Shown piece by piece: positions 35,717-45,151 of a stretch of 64,000 nucleotides of DNA (position 1 is its first letter; every line of letters starts with the position of its first letter). Under the pieces are notes generated by a model. The model did not search any database, was not told where the DNA came from, and was given only the letters and a program-made list of their open reading frames with translations. The DNA comes from CAWJKP01 sp963843465 (GTDB lineage: Bacteria; Planctomycetota; Planctomycetia; Pirellulales; Thermoguttaceae): contig CAWJKP010000003.1 in NCBI GenBank assembly GCA_963843465.1, positions 248,001 through 312,000 of the forward strand. Reading direction: 5' to 3'. A program made the position numbers and the translations under genes.

Positions 35717-37114
35717 GTGAGGTTGCAATTTCTCGGCGCCAACCGGCAGGTGACCGGCTCGCGGTACTACCTCGAATCCAACGGCACGCGAATCCTCATC
35801 GATTGCGGGATGTTTCAAGAGCGGGAGTTTCTCCAGCGCAACTGGGAGCCCAGCCCCATCGAGCCCAAGAAGATCGACGTGCTGCTCTTGACCCACGCCC
35901 ATCTCGATCACTGCGGGCTGATTCCCAAGCTGGTCCGCGAGGGCTTCCGCGGCAAGATCCTCACCACGCCGGCTTCCGCCGATCTGGCCGAGTTGATCCT
36001 CCGCGATTCGGCCCAGATCCAGGCGGAAGACATCGCCTTCAAGAGGAAACGGCATTCGAAAGAGGGCCGCCGGGGCGGCCACCCCGAGGTCGTCCTCTAT
36101 ACCGACGCCGACGTCGATCGGGCCATGCCGCGGTTCGAATCGGCCGCTTACGGCCACCCCCTGAAACTCGATCGCCGCACGACGGCCACCTTCCACGACG
36201 CCGGGCACATCCTCGGCTCATCGATCGTGGAGATCAACGTGGAAAACAACGGCCAGCCGCGACGCCTGATCTTCTCCGGCGACCTCGGCCAACGCAACAT
36301 GCCGATCCTCAAGGACCCGGCGGTCTTCGATTGCGCCGACTACGTGGTCATGGAATCCACCTACGGCGACCGCGAGCACCAGCGGTCCGAAGACATCCGC
36401 ACGCAAATGGCCCGGGTGATCCAGGAGACGGTCGAAGCGGGTGGAAACGTGGTCATCCCCACCTTCGCCGTCGAGCGGGCACAGGAGCTGATGTATTACA
36501 TCAGCCAGTTGGTCCAGCAGCACCGCATCCCCGCCGTGCCGATCTTCCTCGACAGCCCCATGGCCATTCACGTGACCGGCATCTTCGACCGCTACCGCGA
36601 CTATCTCGACGCCGGGACCCAAAGGCAGTTCAACGAGAAACACTCGCCGCTGCACTTCCCCGGGCTGAAACTGGTGGGCTCCGTGCAGGAATCGATCCAG
36701 ATCAACGACCTGCGGCAGCCGGCGATCATCATGGCCTCGTCGGGCATGTGTACGGCCGGCCGCATCAAGCACCACCTGGCGCACAATATCCATCGGCCCG
36801 AGTCGACGATCCTCTTCGTGGGGTTCCAGGTCCGCGGCACGCTCGGCCGGCAGATCCTCGACGGCAGCGCGGAAGTCCGCATCCACGGCCGCTACCGGCC
36901 CGTGCGGGCGCGGATCGCCCAGGTTTACGGCTTCTCCGGCCACGCCGACCGCGCGGGCCTGCTGGGCTGGCTTTCCCACTACCGCCAGCCGCCCCGCCAG
37001 CTCTTCCTTGCCCACGGCGAAGAACAGGTCTCGCTCGGGCTGGCCGATCAGATCCGGCAGTCGATGCGCTGGGAAGTCACGGTCCCCTACTATCAACAGA
37101 CCATCGAGCTGTAA
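35717..37114 (+). CDS. MBL-fold/beta-CASP ribonuclease (CPSF73/YSH1-like)
   Basis: The 465-residue protein begins MRLQFLGANRQVTGSRYYLES and has the metallo-beta-lactamase motif THAHLDHCG (HxHxDH), HDAGHILGSS, FSGDLGQRNMPIL and then the beta-CASP region (MESTYGDREH, IPTFAVERAQELMYYISQL, DSPMAIHVTGIF, IIMASSGMCTAGRIKHHL, VYGFSGHADRAGLLGWL). RNA endonuclease activity is inferred from the family. The GTG at 35717 is chosen because AAGGGG lies about 7 bp upstream and the protein then starts at the first MBL strand. Confidence 0.92.
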   Translation: MRLQFLGANRQVTGSRYYLESNGTRILIDCGMFQEREFLQRNWEPSPIEPKKIDVLLLTHAHLDHCGLIPKLVREGFRGKILTTPASADLAELILRDSAQIQAEDIAFKRKRHSKEGRRGGHPEVVLYTDADVDRAMPRFESAAYGHPLKLDRRTTATFHDAGHILGSSIVEINVENNGQPRRLIFSGDLGQRNMPILKDPAVFDCADYVVMESTYGDREHQRSEDIRTQMARVIQETVEAGGNVVIPTFAVERAQELMYYISQLVQQHRIPAVPIFLDSPMAIHVTGIFDRYRDYLDAGTQRQFNEKHSPLHFPGLKLVGSVQESIQINDLRQPAIIMASSGMCTAGRIKHHLAHNIHRPESTILFVGFQVRGTLGRQILDGSAEVRIHGRYRPVRARIAQVYGFSGHADRAGLLGWLSHYRQPPRQLFLAHGEEQVSLGLADQIRQSMRWEVTVPYYQQTIEL

Positions 37115-37116
37115 GC

Positions 37117-37200
37117 AGGTCTTGGGTCTTTGGTCTTAGCGCTCGGGTTCTCGGTCTTTTCATCGCGCCTAAGACCCAAGCCCCAAGACCCAAGACCTCT
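37117..37200. repeat. GGTCTTGGGTCTT / AAGACCCAAGACC repeat
   Basis: Same family as 27397-27487, with tandem GGTCTT(G/T)GG units and complements. It separates the beta-CASP gene from the converging small membrane gene. Confidence 0.85.
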
Positions 37201-37202
37201 TC

Positions 37203-37496
37203 TTACGCGCCCGGCTTCTTCATCGCCAGGCTGTGCAGCACCAGCACCGCGCCCGCGGCGAGCAAGCCCCAATGGAGCGATTCCGGAAGCCGGACGGTCT
37301 TGGGAGCGACCTGGCTTTCGGCGCCCACCAGGGGCCCCAAGAGATTACTGGCCGCGACGGCCGGATGGTTGTTTCCCTCGCCGAGCAGTCGCGTACACTC
37401 CGGCGTGAAGACGATCGTGTCGACCCAGTGGAACTCCAAGCCGAGGAGAAGGAGCACGAGTCCGGCAAGAAAATACTGGTTGCGGTTGATGTCCAT
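37203..37496 (-). CDS. Small two-pass membrane protein
   Basis: The 97-residue protein has one hydrophobic helix near each end: QYFLAGLVLLLLGLEFHWVD and LHWGLLAAGAVLVLHSLAM. The loop between them includes FTPECTRLLGEG and VAPKTVRLPES. AAGGAA lies about 7 bp before ATG 37496. Function unknown. Confidence 0.65.
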   Translation of the reverse strand: MDINRNQYFLAGLVLLLLGLEFHWVDTIVFTPECTRLLGEGNNHPAVAASNLLGPLVGAESQVAPKTVRLPESLHWGLLAAGAVLVLHSLAMKKPGA

Positions 37497-37603
37497 GGGA
37501 GACGTTCCTTGCTTCTCGGCCGCCGTCGCTGGGTTCCCCTGTCTCTATCATCGAGCAAGACGCGCGGGGACTATAGAGGGCCGGAGATCGTAACGGAAGT
37601 AGA

Positions 37604-37698
37604 GGAGTTAGGAGTTAGGAGTCAGGAGTCAGGAGTTAAGGGTTAGACGTATTGTGCGGCCTTGCGGTCGCTACGTTCCTTCTAACTCCTAACTCCGC
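37604..37698. repeat. GGAGTTAGGAGTCAGGAG inverted repeat overlapping the glgC 3' end
   Basis: Tandem (A/C)GGAGTTAGGAGTC units and, after a GC-rich centre, the complement TAACTCCTAACTCC. The right arm covers the glgC stop region. Confidence 0.85.
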
Positions 37699-38981
37699 CC
37701 TAGCGACCAGCCGTCGGGCAGGGTCAGGTTCTTGGGGATCACGACAATCCGGTCGCAGATCATTCCGTAGGGGCTCTCCTCGGTGGATTCGATTCCCGAG
37801 GGGTTGACGATCCGCACGTTGCGCCCGATGCGGCAATTCTTGTCGATGATGGCGCCGTCGATGCGGCTGCCGTCGCCGATGCCCAAAGGAACGGCGTCGC
37901 GAGGTTGGCGCAGGCCGTCGTCCGGCGACTCGTAGAAGTCGTGGCCCATGAGGATCGAGTTGCGGATCAGCACGTTGCGCCCGATGCGGCAGCGCAGGCC
38001 GACGACGCTGTTCTCCACGATCGCCCCCTCGTCGAGTACACAGCCGTCGGAGATCAGGCTGCGGCGGATCGTGGCCCCGTCGATGCGGGCAGGCGGCAGG
38101 AAGCGCGGCCGGCTGAAGATCGGCGCGGCCGCCGACAACAGCGAAAAGGACGGATTGGCCACCGCCATTGCCAGGTTGGCTTTGAAGAACGACTTGATCG
38201 TGCCGATGTCCTCCCAGTAGCCGTCGCAAAGGTGGATCTGCACCCGGCGGGAGCGGATCGACGCGGGGAAGACCTCCTTGCCGAAGTCGTGGTAGTTGGT
38301 CTTCTCCAATACCTCGACCAGCGTCTTGCGGTTGAAGAGGTAGATCCCCATGTTGGCCAGGCAGTCGCGTCCGCAGGCGGCGAAGCCCCGTTTGTCGATC
38401 CAGGCCGGGTCGGTCCGCACCAGGTCCAATTCTTGCTCCGTCTGCGGCTTCTCCAAAAAGCCTACCACCCGGCCCGAATCGTCCACCCGCATGATCCCCA
38501 GGCCCGATGCCTGCTCGCTGGAGACCGGCACCCCGGCGATGGTCACGTCGGCCCCCGACTTCTCGTGGCAGGCGATCATCTCGCGGAAATCCATGCGGTA
38601 GAGCTGGTCGCCGGAGAGGATCAGCACGTACTGCATGTCGGGCTGCTGGAAGAAGCGGAACATCTGCCGCACCGCGTCGGCCGTCCCCTGGTACCAGTTG
38701 CTCTGGTCGTTGGTCTGCTGGGCGGCCAGGATCTCCACAAACCCCCGGTCGAAGGGATCAAAGTTATAGGTGCTGCGGATGTGCCGGTGCAGGCTCACCG
38801 AGTTGAACTGCGTGAGCACGTAAATCCGGTTCAGCCCGCTGTTGATGCAGTTCGACAAGGGGATGTCGATCAACCGGTACTTGCCGGCCACCGGGACCGC
38901 CGGCTTGGAGCGAAACTTGGTGAGCGGGTAGAGCCGGGTGCCACGACCACCGCCCAATACCAGCGTAACCACATGCCTCAT
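37689..38981 (-). CDS. glgC: Glucose-1-phosphate adenylyltransferase
   Basis: Makes ADP-glucose for glycogen synthesis. The 430-residue protein has the nucleotidyl-transferase start VLGGGRGTRLYPLTKFRSKPAVPVAGKYRLIDIPLSNC, WYQGTADAVRQMF, ILSGDQLYRMDF, FLEKPQ, NMGIYLF and DGYWEDIGTIKSFF. A left-handed beta-helix follows (CVLDEGAIVENSVVGLRCRIG, IIDKNCRIGRNVRI). The allosteric-site arginines near the N terminus fit the family. No other glycogen gene is adjacent. Confidence 0.95.
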   Translation of the reverse strand: MRHVVTLVLGGGRGTRLYPLTKFRSKPAVPVAGKYRLIDIPLSNCINSGLNRIYVLTQFNSVSLHRHIRSTYNFDPFDRGFVEILAAQQTNDQSNWYQGTADAVRQMFRFFQQPDMQYVLILSGDQLYRMDFREMIACHEKSGADVTIAGVPVSSEQASGLGIMRVDDSGRVVGFLEKPQTEQELDLVRTDPAWIDKRGFAACGRDCLANMGIYLFNRKTLVEVLEKTNYHDFGKEVFPASIRSRRVQIHLCDGYWEDIGTIKSFFKANLAMAVANPSFSLLSAAAPIFSRPRFLPPARIDGATIRRSLISDGCVLDEGAIVENSVVGLRCRIGRNVLIRNSILMGHDFYESPDDGLRQPRDAVPLGIGDGSRIDGAIIDKNCRIGRNVRIVNPSGIESTEESPYGMICDRIVVIPKNLTLPDGWSLGRS

Positions 38982-39066
38982 CGCAGATCCTCGTTAGCAG
39001 CCGCTGCCATGCCGCGTATCTTAGCCTATCGCCCGCTGCACAGAAACCACCCGGTATGAGCAATGA

Positions 39067-39164
39067 GTAGGGTGGGACAAGCTCGCGCAGGCGAGCGCCG
39101 GCGCACCAGTCCGGTTTGGTCATGGTGGGCCGGCGGCCGCCAAGGCGGCCTGGTCCCACCCTAC
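39067..39164 (+). repeat. 98-bp GTAGGGTGGGAC palindromic element, copy D (forward)
   Basis: Forward order of side hairpins (GCTCGC left, GGCCGCC right), with slightly more divergent inner arms. It lies upstream of glgC and downstream of the GT39 gene. Confidence 0.9.
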
Positions 39165-39199
39165 GACCGGCCTTCGACCACCGACCACGATCCCACGTC

Positions 39200-40753
39200 T
39201 CACGGCGCCGCCAGGCGGTAGACCGCATAGCCCTCGCCGCCCGCCTGCGAGCCGGATCTTTCCGTGGCGGAGCAGGCACCGATCTGTTTCGCTAGATCGG
39301 GCTCGGCGACGACCACCAGGTAGCGCGCGCCTTGGACACGGCACTGTTGAAGTGCCCGATCGAGCTGCGGCGTATCTGGCGACAGGGCCCAGCCTGGCCG
39401 GCGACAGTAGTAGAGCAGATCGATGCCGGAGCCGTGCATGGTCACCACCGGCTCGTCCGCCGCGGTGAGCCTTTGGATCGCCCGGCCTGCGGGAACCACG
39501 GCACGATCGGCCGGGGGCGTGATCATGGCCGGCCGCACCGCGTATCGCAGCGAGAAGAGCAGGGCCACCGCCAACACGATCGCGACCGCCGTCCGGCCCG
39601 GGGCCAAGCGGTCGTGGACCTGCTGCCAGCCCAGGCCGATGAGGATCGCCAGTGGCGGCAGGGCCGCCATCCAGTAATAGTTCATCTGGTGAAACTTCGG
39701 CGGCAGCGCGGCCACCAGCAGGGCCGTCGCCGTCAGCCAGGGCAGGTATCGCCGCCAGGCCGGGTGCAAGAGCCCGGCCATCGCCAGCGACAGGCCCAGC
39801 GGCGTGAGCACTACGCCCGCCAGGTCGTCGAGAATCTGCCGGTAGAAGTCGGGCGACCAGAGCAGCGGATGCGGCGGACGGAGGACCTCGGCGCTGTCCA
39901 GCACCGAGTAGTAGATCCGCGGCTCCAGTGTGCTGTCGGTTGCCGTTCGGGCCGCGTGGGCGTACCAGGCCGCCGCCGGGATCAAGGCCAGCGCCAAGAC
40001 GGCCACGGTCCAGGGAGGGCAGCGGGCAGCGTTAGGCCTCCCGTCTCCGCGTCTCCGCGTCTCCGCGTCTTCGTTTGCCGGAGCGTCCGGCCTCCGTCGC
40101 AGGATCATGGCCGCCAAAGGCAGCAGCATCACGAGCATGTAGATCTTGGTCAGAAGCAGCAGGCTCAAGCACAACGCGGCGGCCGGCAGCCATGCCCGGC
40201 GGCCGCCGGCCAACCAGCGGTCCAGGCACCAGATGGTCCCCACGGTAAAGAAGACCAGCGACGCTTCGAGCATGAAACTCTGACCGTAGATCATGCTTAC
40301 CGGAGAGATTGCCAAAGCCGTGGCGGCCCCCGCGGCGGCGACCGGTCCGTGACGCTGGCGGACCAGGCAGAACAACACACCCACGGAGGCCAGGCTGAAG
40401 CCGATGGCCGTCGCCCGTCCCCAAACATCCAGGGAGCCGCCCAAGGTCTTCCAGAGCCAGCCGGTGAGATAGGCCGAGCAGGGCAGTTCCAACATGTGGA
40501 GCGACCGCTGCCCGCCAGCCAGGCAGTCCAGCATGGGGTAGCGGAAGTCGCTTCGCCCCTCGGCCCAGTTCCGCGCAATCATCGCATAGACCACGTTTTT
40601 CGTGGCGAAGTTTCCCACCAACGGCCGGGCGATGCCCGGCAGGCGGACCACCAAAGTTAGCAACAACAGCCCCACCAGCAGCCAACATGTCTTAGAACGG
40701 GACCCTACAGGCTCGCCAATCGCACCAAAACCTGGGGCCGGAAACTCGTTCAT
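39200..40753 (-). CDS. GT39/ArnT-type membrane glycosyltransferase
   Basis: The polytopic protein of about 517 residues has ten or more hydrophobic helices (LLVGLLLLTLVVRLPGIARPL, GFSLASVGVLFCLV, LALISPVSMIYG-type segment). The early RLPGIARPLVGNF loop and YAMIARNWAEGRS are typical of dolichyl/undecaprenyl-phosphate-dependent PMT/ArnT enzymes, which move a sugar from a lipid carrier to protein or lipid. A GGAGACGCGG repeat is translated as NEDAETRRRGDGRP within a loop. ATG 40753 (MNEFPAPGFG) is preferred over 40870, but neither has a clear RBS. Confidence 0.82.
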   Translation of the reverse strand: MNEFPAPGFGAIGEPVGSRSKTCWLLVGLLLLTLVVRLPGIARPLVGNFATKNVVYAMIARNWAEGRSDFRYPMLDCLAGGQRSLHMLELPCSAYLTGWLWKTLGGSLDVWGRATAIGFSLASVGVLFCLVRQRHGPVAAAGAATALAISPVSMIYGQSFMLEASLVFFTVGTIWCLDRWLAGGRRAWLPAAALCLSLLLLTKIYMLVMLLPLAAMILRRRPDAPANEDAETRRRGDGRPNAARCPPWTVAVLALALIPAAAWYAHAARTATDSTLEPRIYYSVLDSAEVLRPPHPLLWSPDFYRQILDDLAGVVLTPLGLSLAMAGLLHPAWRRYLPWLTATALLVAALPPKFHQMNYYWMAALPPLAILIGLGWQQVHDRLAPGRTAVAIVLAVALLFSLRYAVRPAMITPPADRAVVPAGRAIQRLTAADEPVVTMHGSGIDLLYYCRRPGWALSPDTPQLDRALQQCRVQGARYLVVVAEPDLAKQIGACSATERSGSQAGGEGYAVYRLAAP

Positions 40754-40905
40754 ATCAGAGAAACTTGGAAAAAAATGCGGGTTAGCCAAGAGTTCCGGCC
40801 GAATATACCGTTGAATCCTCAAGTATCCCAGAGAAATTGGGGATTCACGGTAAAATGGGAGTCTTTTCACTCATCTTGTCCGGTTGACTGACGAGGCGAC
40901 CTAGC

Positions 40906-41364
40906 ATGTCTCGCACGCAGCTCGTTTGGATTCTGCTGGGGCTGATAACCCTGATGTCAGGCTGTTGCATGGGCGCCCATCCTTACGACTACTGCGGGCC
41001 GACCTACACTTGCGGTCCCGGCGGCTGCTCGCTTTGCGAGCCGCGGGCCGGCTCGATCCTCTCTGGTCCGATCCGCATGGAACCGCCGCCGGTCGCGGTG
41101 CAGCCCGTTGGAAACGTCGATTTCGGCCAGGACATTCTCTCCGCGAGCGAGGACAACGTGGCTGGACCATTGATTGATAACCCCGCGGCGCCCAGCGGCG
41201 AGACGGTCGTCGAAGGACCGGTGATCGGCGAAGAAGGGACCGTGGTGGAGGGCCCGGACATTGTGTCCCCAGCGCCTCCGGCCCACCCCAAGGCCGCCGA
41301 ATACGGCGGATGGACCGCTGTCCGTCCCCGTGAACCCGGCCCGGCGGCGACCACCGATCAGTAG
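40906..41364 (+). CDS. Small lipoprotein of unknown function
   Basis: The 152-residue protein has a lipoprotein signal (LVWILLGLITLMSGCC) followed by a Cys/Tyr/Gly-rich segment (YDYCGPTYTCGPGGCSLCEPRAG) and a low-complexity acidic/proline tail. Planctomycetes have many such short exported Cys-rich proteins. The six cysteines after the lipobox could form disulfides. It ends 3 bp before the methyltransferase start, so the two may be co-transcribed; no functional link is obvious. Confidence 0.7.
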   Translation: MSRTQLVWILLGLITLMSGCCMGAHPYDYCGPTYTCGPGGCSLCEPRAGSILSGPIRMEPPPVAVQPVGNVDFGQDILSASEDNVAGPLIDNPAAPSGETVVEGPVIGEEGTVVEGPDIVSPAPPAHPKAAEYGGWTAVRPREPGPAATTDQ

Positions 41365-42005
41365 GGTATGACTCCCGGCGATGTCTGGCTAAAGCGAATC
41401 CCCGGTTGCTGGCGACGGCTGGCCGCCGGTCTGGCCGAGCGGCACCCGAGCGGACGGCGGGAAGAGTGCGAGATGGCCGCCCGGCAGACGATCGAGTCGC
41501 TGTTGCTGCTGCGGCTCTGTCAAAGCCGTGGACTGGCTCCGCCGGATGCGCTGGCGGCCTACGGTGGGAGGCGGGACCTATCGTCCGAGCTTGTCCGGGG
41601 GCTCGATTGGCTTGAAGCCCAGTACGGCAGCGCTATTTGCCGGGTCCGTCAGGGCGGGGGCGCGGGCGAGGAATTTTTTCCCTGGCCCGCGATCGACCTG
41701 CCCGACGATCTCCTCGAACCGATCTTAGGGCAGCTTTCCGGCCTGGACACCCTGGTGTCGGCCGCAGGGCCGGAGATCCTCGGGCGGACCCACGAGCGGC
41801 TGTTGGACCTGCGGTTGGCCGGCAGCAACCGGCCGGCGAAGAGGGCCTCCGGCGTCTATTACACGCCCGAGTACGTCTGCCAGTACATCGTGGACCGGAC
41901 CTTGGCCGACGTGCCCGACCCTCCAGGCTCACTCCTTGACCCCGCTTGCGGCGCCGGGTCGTTCCTGTTGGCCGCCTGCCGCAGGCTAAGGCTCCGGGGA
42001 CGGTT

Positions 42006-42062
42006 GTTAGCCCCGGCGGCCTCGCCGGATGCACACCAGACGGCGTGGCCGCCGGGGCTAAC
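42006..42062. repeat. GGC-type palindrome translated in the methyltransferase
   Basis: GTTAGCCCCGGCGGC and GCCGCCGGGGCTAAC arms. It is read as LAPAASPDAHQTAWPPGLTG between motif I and motif II of the methyltransferase. Confidence 0.9.
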
Positions 42063-42181
42063 GGGGGAATCCCACAAATCGCCCTTGGGGCCGGCCGACT
42101 TGGCGGGCAGGCTGCACGGCGTGGACCTGGACGCCGAGGCCGTTCTCGCCGCACGGCGCTCGCTTTGGCTGGAGCTCGTAG

Positions 42182-42234
42182 GTACTCCTCACGCTCCGCG
42201 TGAGGGCGTGCGTCACGCGGAGCGTGACGACTAC
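42182..42234. repeat. 53-bp PHAPREG element in the methyltransferase
   Basis: TCACGCTCCGCGTGA and TCACGCGGAGCGTGA arms flank GGGCGTGCG. Translated PHAPREGVRHAERDDY. It is 51/53 identical to the coding strand of 49632-49684, in the same reading frame. Confidence 0.95.
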
Positions 42235-43883
42235 GAGTTGGCCCGGGCGGTCGCCGAACGTTTGGGATCGACGATCGAGTGCGGCGACGTGCTGGTGGAC
42301 CCGATCTGGGAGGAGCGAGCCGAGCGCTTCGATTGGGTCGTGGGCAATCCGCCCTATCGCCGAGAGTTGAACACCAAGTCGATGTTCGATGCTGTCGCCG
42401 CCAGTCCGCTAGGCCGCCGCTACCGGGCGCCGCGGATGGACCTTTGGTACTACTTCCTGCACCGCGGCCTGGAACTGCTCAAACCGGGCGGCCGGCTGTC
42501 GTACATCGTGGGCGCCTATTGGACCTCGGGCACCGGCGCCCGGCACGTGATTCGAGCCCTGCGGGAGTCGGCCGAGGTGGAGGAGATCTTCTCGCTGGGT
42601 CGCCTCCGCGTCTTCCCCAGCGTCGCCGGCCGGCATTTGATCCTCCGCGTCCGCAAGGGCGCCGGCACGGGTCCCACCACGGTCAAGGTCGTGCCGCCCG
42701 ATGCGCGGGCCGACGCCGAGCCCTATGTCCGCGGCAGCGTGCCGGTCGCCACGTTCATCAAGAGCCCCCGGCAACTCTTCCTCGCCGACCGCATCGACCT
42801 CGAACCGCCCTGCGAAGGGATTCTGGCCCGATTGTCAGCTTTCCCAACGCTGGGCAGTCTCGGCCGCATCCGCCAAGGGATCGCCGAGAATCCGGCAGCC
42901 GTCACGGCGGCGGTCAACCGCAGGCACGACGGCCGCTGGACCGCCGGCCTAGGGGTCTTCGCCCTAACGCCGCAAGAGTTGCAACGCCTGCGGCTGCCGG
43001 AAAACGAAGCCGGGCTGGTGCGGCCGTACCACGACCTTGGCGACCTGGGCCGCTACTACCTGGCCGAGGAACCTTCCTTGCGGCTGATCTACTCCACCGC
43101 CCGCACCTGTCCCGACATCGCACGCTACCCGGTGCTCCGCCGCCACCTGGAGCAGTTCCGCCCGATCATGGAGCAGCGGCGCGAGACGCTCTCCGCGCGC
43201 GGGGCTGGTGGCAGCTCCACTGGCCGCGCGAGGAGCCGCTTTGGCAGGCGTCGAAACTGATCGCCGTGCAGATGGCCGCACGCCCGGCGATCGTGCCGGC
43301 AGTCGTGCCGGTCTACGTGCCTTTCAGCGTGAACGTGTTTGTTCCCCACCCGCTGTTTGGCGAGCACCTGCACTACCTGGCCGCCCTGCTCAACAGCCGG
43401 CTCCTCTGGCAATGGTATCGCCACCACGCCAAGCGGCGCGGCCTGGGCCTGGAGATCAACGGCCACGTCCTGGCCCGCACGCCCGTCCGGCGGATCGATC
43501 CTGCCAGCCGCGAGGACCTCGCCCGGCACGATCGGCTGGTGGGCCTGGTCGAGCAGATGTTGGCCGGCACGCGGCAGCTTCGCGCCGAGCCGCTCCCACC
43601 GCAGGAGGCCGCTCTGCGGGAGCACCTGGCCCTGACCGACCAGCAGATCGACCAGCTTGTGTACGAGTTGTACGCGCTGGCGGACGACGAGATCGCATCG
43701 CTGGAGCAGTAGGGAGGTCTCTCTTTGATTGATTTCTTGTCAAAGAGATCCACATTGCAGGCGTCGCATCTGCTTGTTTCGCTCTCATGAGCCGGAAAAG
43801 AACTCCGACCTGACGCGCACGTCCCAGGTTATGAGGACCATGCCGGAGTTGGTTATGCGGCAGGCGGCGTAGCCGGACTCTTA

Positions 43884-44294
43884 TTACCCGTTGACCTTCA
43901 ACAGTTTTCCGTCCGACGACGGCAGCCAAATGTCACCTTCGTTCGAGCTGACGTTGAAAAAGCCGACGCGATGCTTCGCGGCGAGCTCTTTCATCCGCTG
44001 ATATGCGGGTTTGACCTGTGACCATGCAAACGCGGCGTAAATGATTGATCGGCCAACGCTGTAATCAGTGACCTTCGGATCGTCCACGTCATCGCTTCGT
44101 AACGGGCCGTTCATCGGAGGGAAGGACTTGATCATCTCTTGAAACCAAACCTGCAACTCCGGCGTCGGCACATTTGGATCGCTGTAACCGTGCGACTCGG
44201 TCCACTGCGTTTGCTGCTCGTACCACGCAATGAACGCCTTCCGGCTATGAGGCGCGGCAGCGGCATCGAATACCATCAAATCGTAGCTCAACAA
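43884..44294 (-). CDS. Conserved-looking hypothetical protein
   Basis: The 136-residue protein opens MLSYDLMVFDAAAAPHSRKAFIAWYEQQTQWTE and continues PTPELQVWFQEMIKSFPPMNGP, VTDYSVGRSIIYAAFAWSQVKPAYQRMKELAAKHRVGFFNVS. Regular secondary structure and conserved-looking aromatic residues argue for a true cytoplasmic protein. Similar small proteins are known in toxin-immunity contexts, but I cannot assign it. CTCC upstream (GGAGGGACG on the coding strand) is a good RBS. Confidence 0.68.
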   Translation of the reverse strand: MLSYDLMVFDAAAAPHSRKAFIAWYEQQTQWTESHGYSDPNVPTPELQVWFQEMIKSFPPMNGPLRSDDVDDPKVTDYSVGRSIIYAAFAWSQVKPAYQRMKELAAKHRVGFFNVSSNEGDIWLPSSDGKLLKVNG

Positions 44295-44436
44295 ACGTCC
44301 CTCCTGCTACTTCTCATGACCGCTTATCGCTTAATCGCCGCCTGTGCAGAAGGCCCCGGTGTGTATCCGGCATCGTCGAGAACGAAATCCGGTCTTCGCT
44401 TTCTTCGGCGGCCGCGCTGGCTGCGCCGTGGGTTCC

Positions 44437-44793
44437 CTAAAGGCCCAGTCCATCACGGAGACTATTGGAAACCAGCTCCATCAACAAGTCGGATAAGCGA
44501 CCCAATCGGCGAACAACACGGTCCGACTTAATGGTCGCCAACTGGGAGCAGTTGACCGCGGATTGTAACCACAGGCCGGATGCCTTTCCGGTTTCGGTGG
44601 AGACGTCGATGAAGATGTGGCGAGGCTCCCGTCCCACCAGCGCCGTCTGCTTCGTGATCATCGCGACGATGATCGTGCCCAATCGCCGATTATCCGCGTC
44701 GCACTGGACCACTACCGCCGGCCGAAGCTTCGAACCGCTTCCCTCGCCGAACGGGAAATCGACCATCACCACATCACTGCGATCGGCTTGCAT
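44437..44793 (-). CDS. PemK/MazF-family toxin
   Basis: The 118-residue protein has the PemK/MazF start SDVVMVDFPFGEGSGSKLRPAVVVQ, a central strand GTIIVAMITKQTA, then SGLWLQSAVNCSQLATIKSDRVVRRLGRL, in which SQLATI is typical of the family. Family members are sequence-specific endoribonucleases that act on free mRNA, rRNA or tRNA. It lies 26 bp downstream of its probable antitoxin on the same strand. Confidence 0.87.
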   Translation of the reverse strand: MQADRSDVVMVDFPFGEGSGSKLRPAVVVQCDADNRRLGTIIVAMITKQTALVGREPRHIFIDVSTETGKASGLWLQSAVNCSQLATIKSDRVVRRLGRLSDLLMELVSNSLRDGLGL

Positions 44794-44819
44794 GACCGTC
44801 TTTCCCGCTACGACAACGG

Positions 44820-45044
44820 CTATGTCGCATGTCCTTCAGGCATGGTCCAATCCTCGTCATCCAAGACCTCGGAAGTCAGCATAGAAAGATCATCCGGATC
44901 GCAGGGGGAGTAGTCCGAACGTACGCGCAAGGGGTCGAGTAGGTCTTCTCGCACGACAACACACTCGACCCGGGAGTCGGGAATGACGTACTTGACGACG
45001 CCGCCCTTCTCGACGGCCTCACGTTCTTCCGCGGTTAGTTCCAT
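44820..45044 (-). CDS. Probable antitoxin of the PemK-type toxin
   Basis: The 74-residue acidic protein begins MELTAEEREAVEKGGVVKYVIPDSRVECVVVRED, then an acidic tail (DPDDLSMLTSEVLDDEDW). Size, acidity and position directly before the toxin gene fit an antitoxin. It has no AbrB or ribbon-helix-helix signature, so the DNA-binding part, if any, is of another type. GGAGG lies 7 bp before ATG 45044. Confidence 0.75.
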   Translation of the reverse strand: MELTAEEREAVEKGGVVKYVIPDSRVECVVVREDLLDPLRVRSDYSPCDPDDLSMLTSEVLDDEDWTMPEGHAT

Positions 45045-45151
45045 TTCGCACCTCCGCAGGTGATCTTACTGCCTGCCGATCCCAGTAGCAAGTGGGTTTT
45101 GCTTCTTGGCTCGCGCCCCCCAATTTAGTGTCTCAGGGGTGCCGCTTGCCT

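Larger units (their letters stand above)
41368..43712 (+). pseudogene. Eco57I-type (Type IIG-like) DNA methyltransferase without nuclease domain, one frameshift
   Basis: The N-terminal helical region (ESLLLLRLCQSRGLAPPDALA, FFPWPAIDLPDDLLEPIL, LRLAGSNRPAKRASGVYYTPEYVCQYIVD) leads to motif I LLDPACGAGSFLLAAC and motif IV WVVGNPPYRREL of an N6-adenine methyltransferase. A TaqI-like specificity region follows (GRIRQGIAENPAAV, GLVRPYHDLGDLGRYYL). Near 43195-43205, in a CGCGCGCGGGG tract, the frame breaks; the next frame continues GWWQLHWPREEPLWQASKLI, then FVPHPLFGEHLHYLAALLNSRLLWQWY. Type IIG enzymes usually start with a PD-ExK nuclease, which is missing. Two palindromic elements are translated within the methyltransferase domain. 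Confidence 0.83.
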
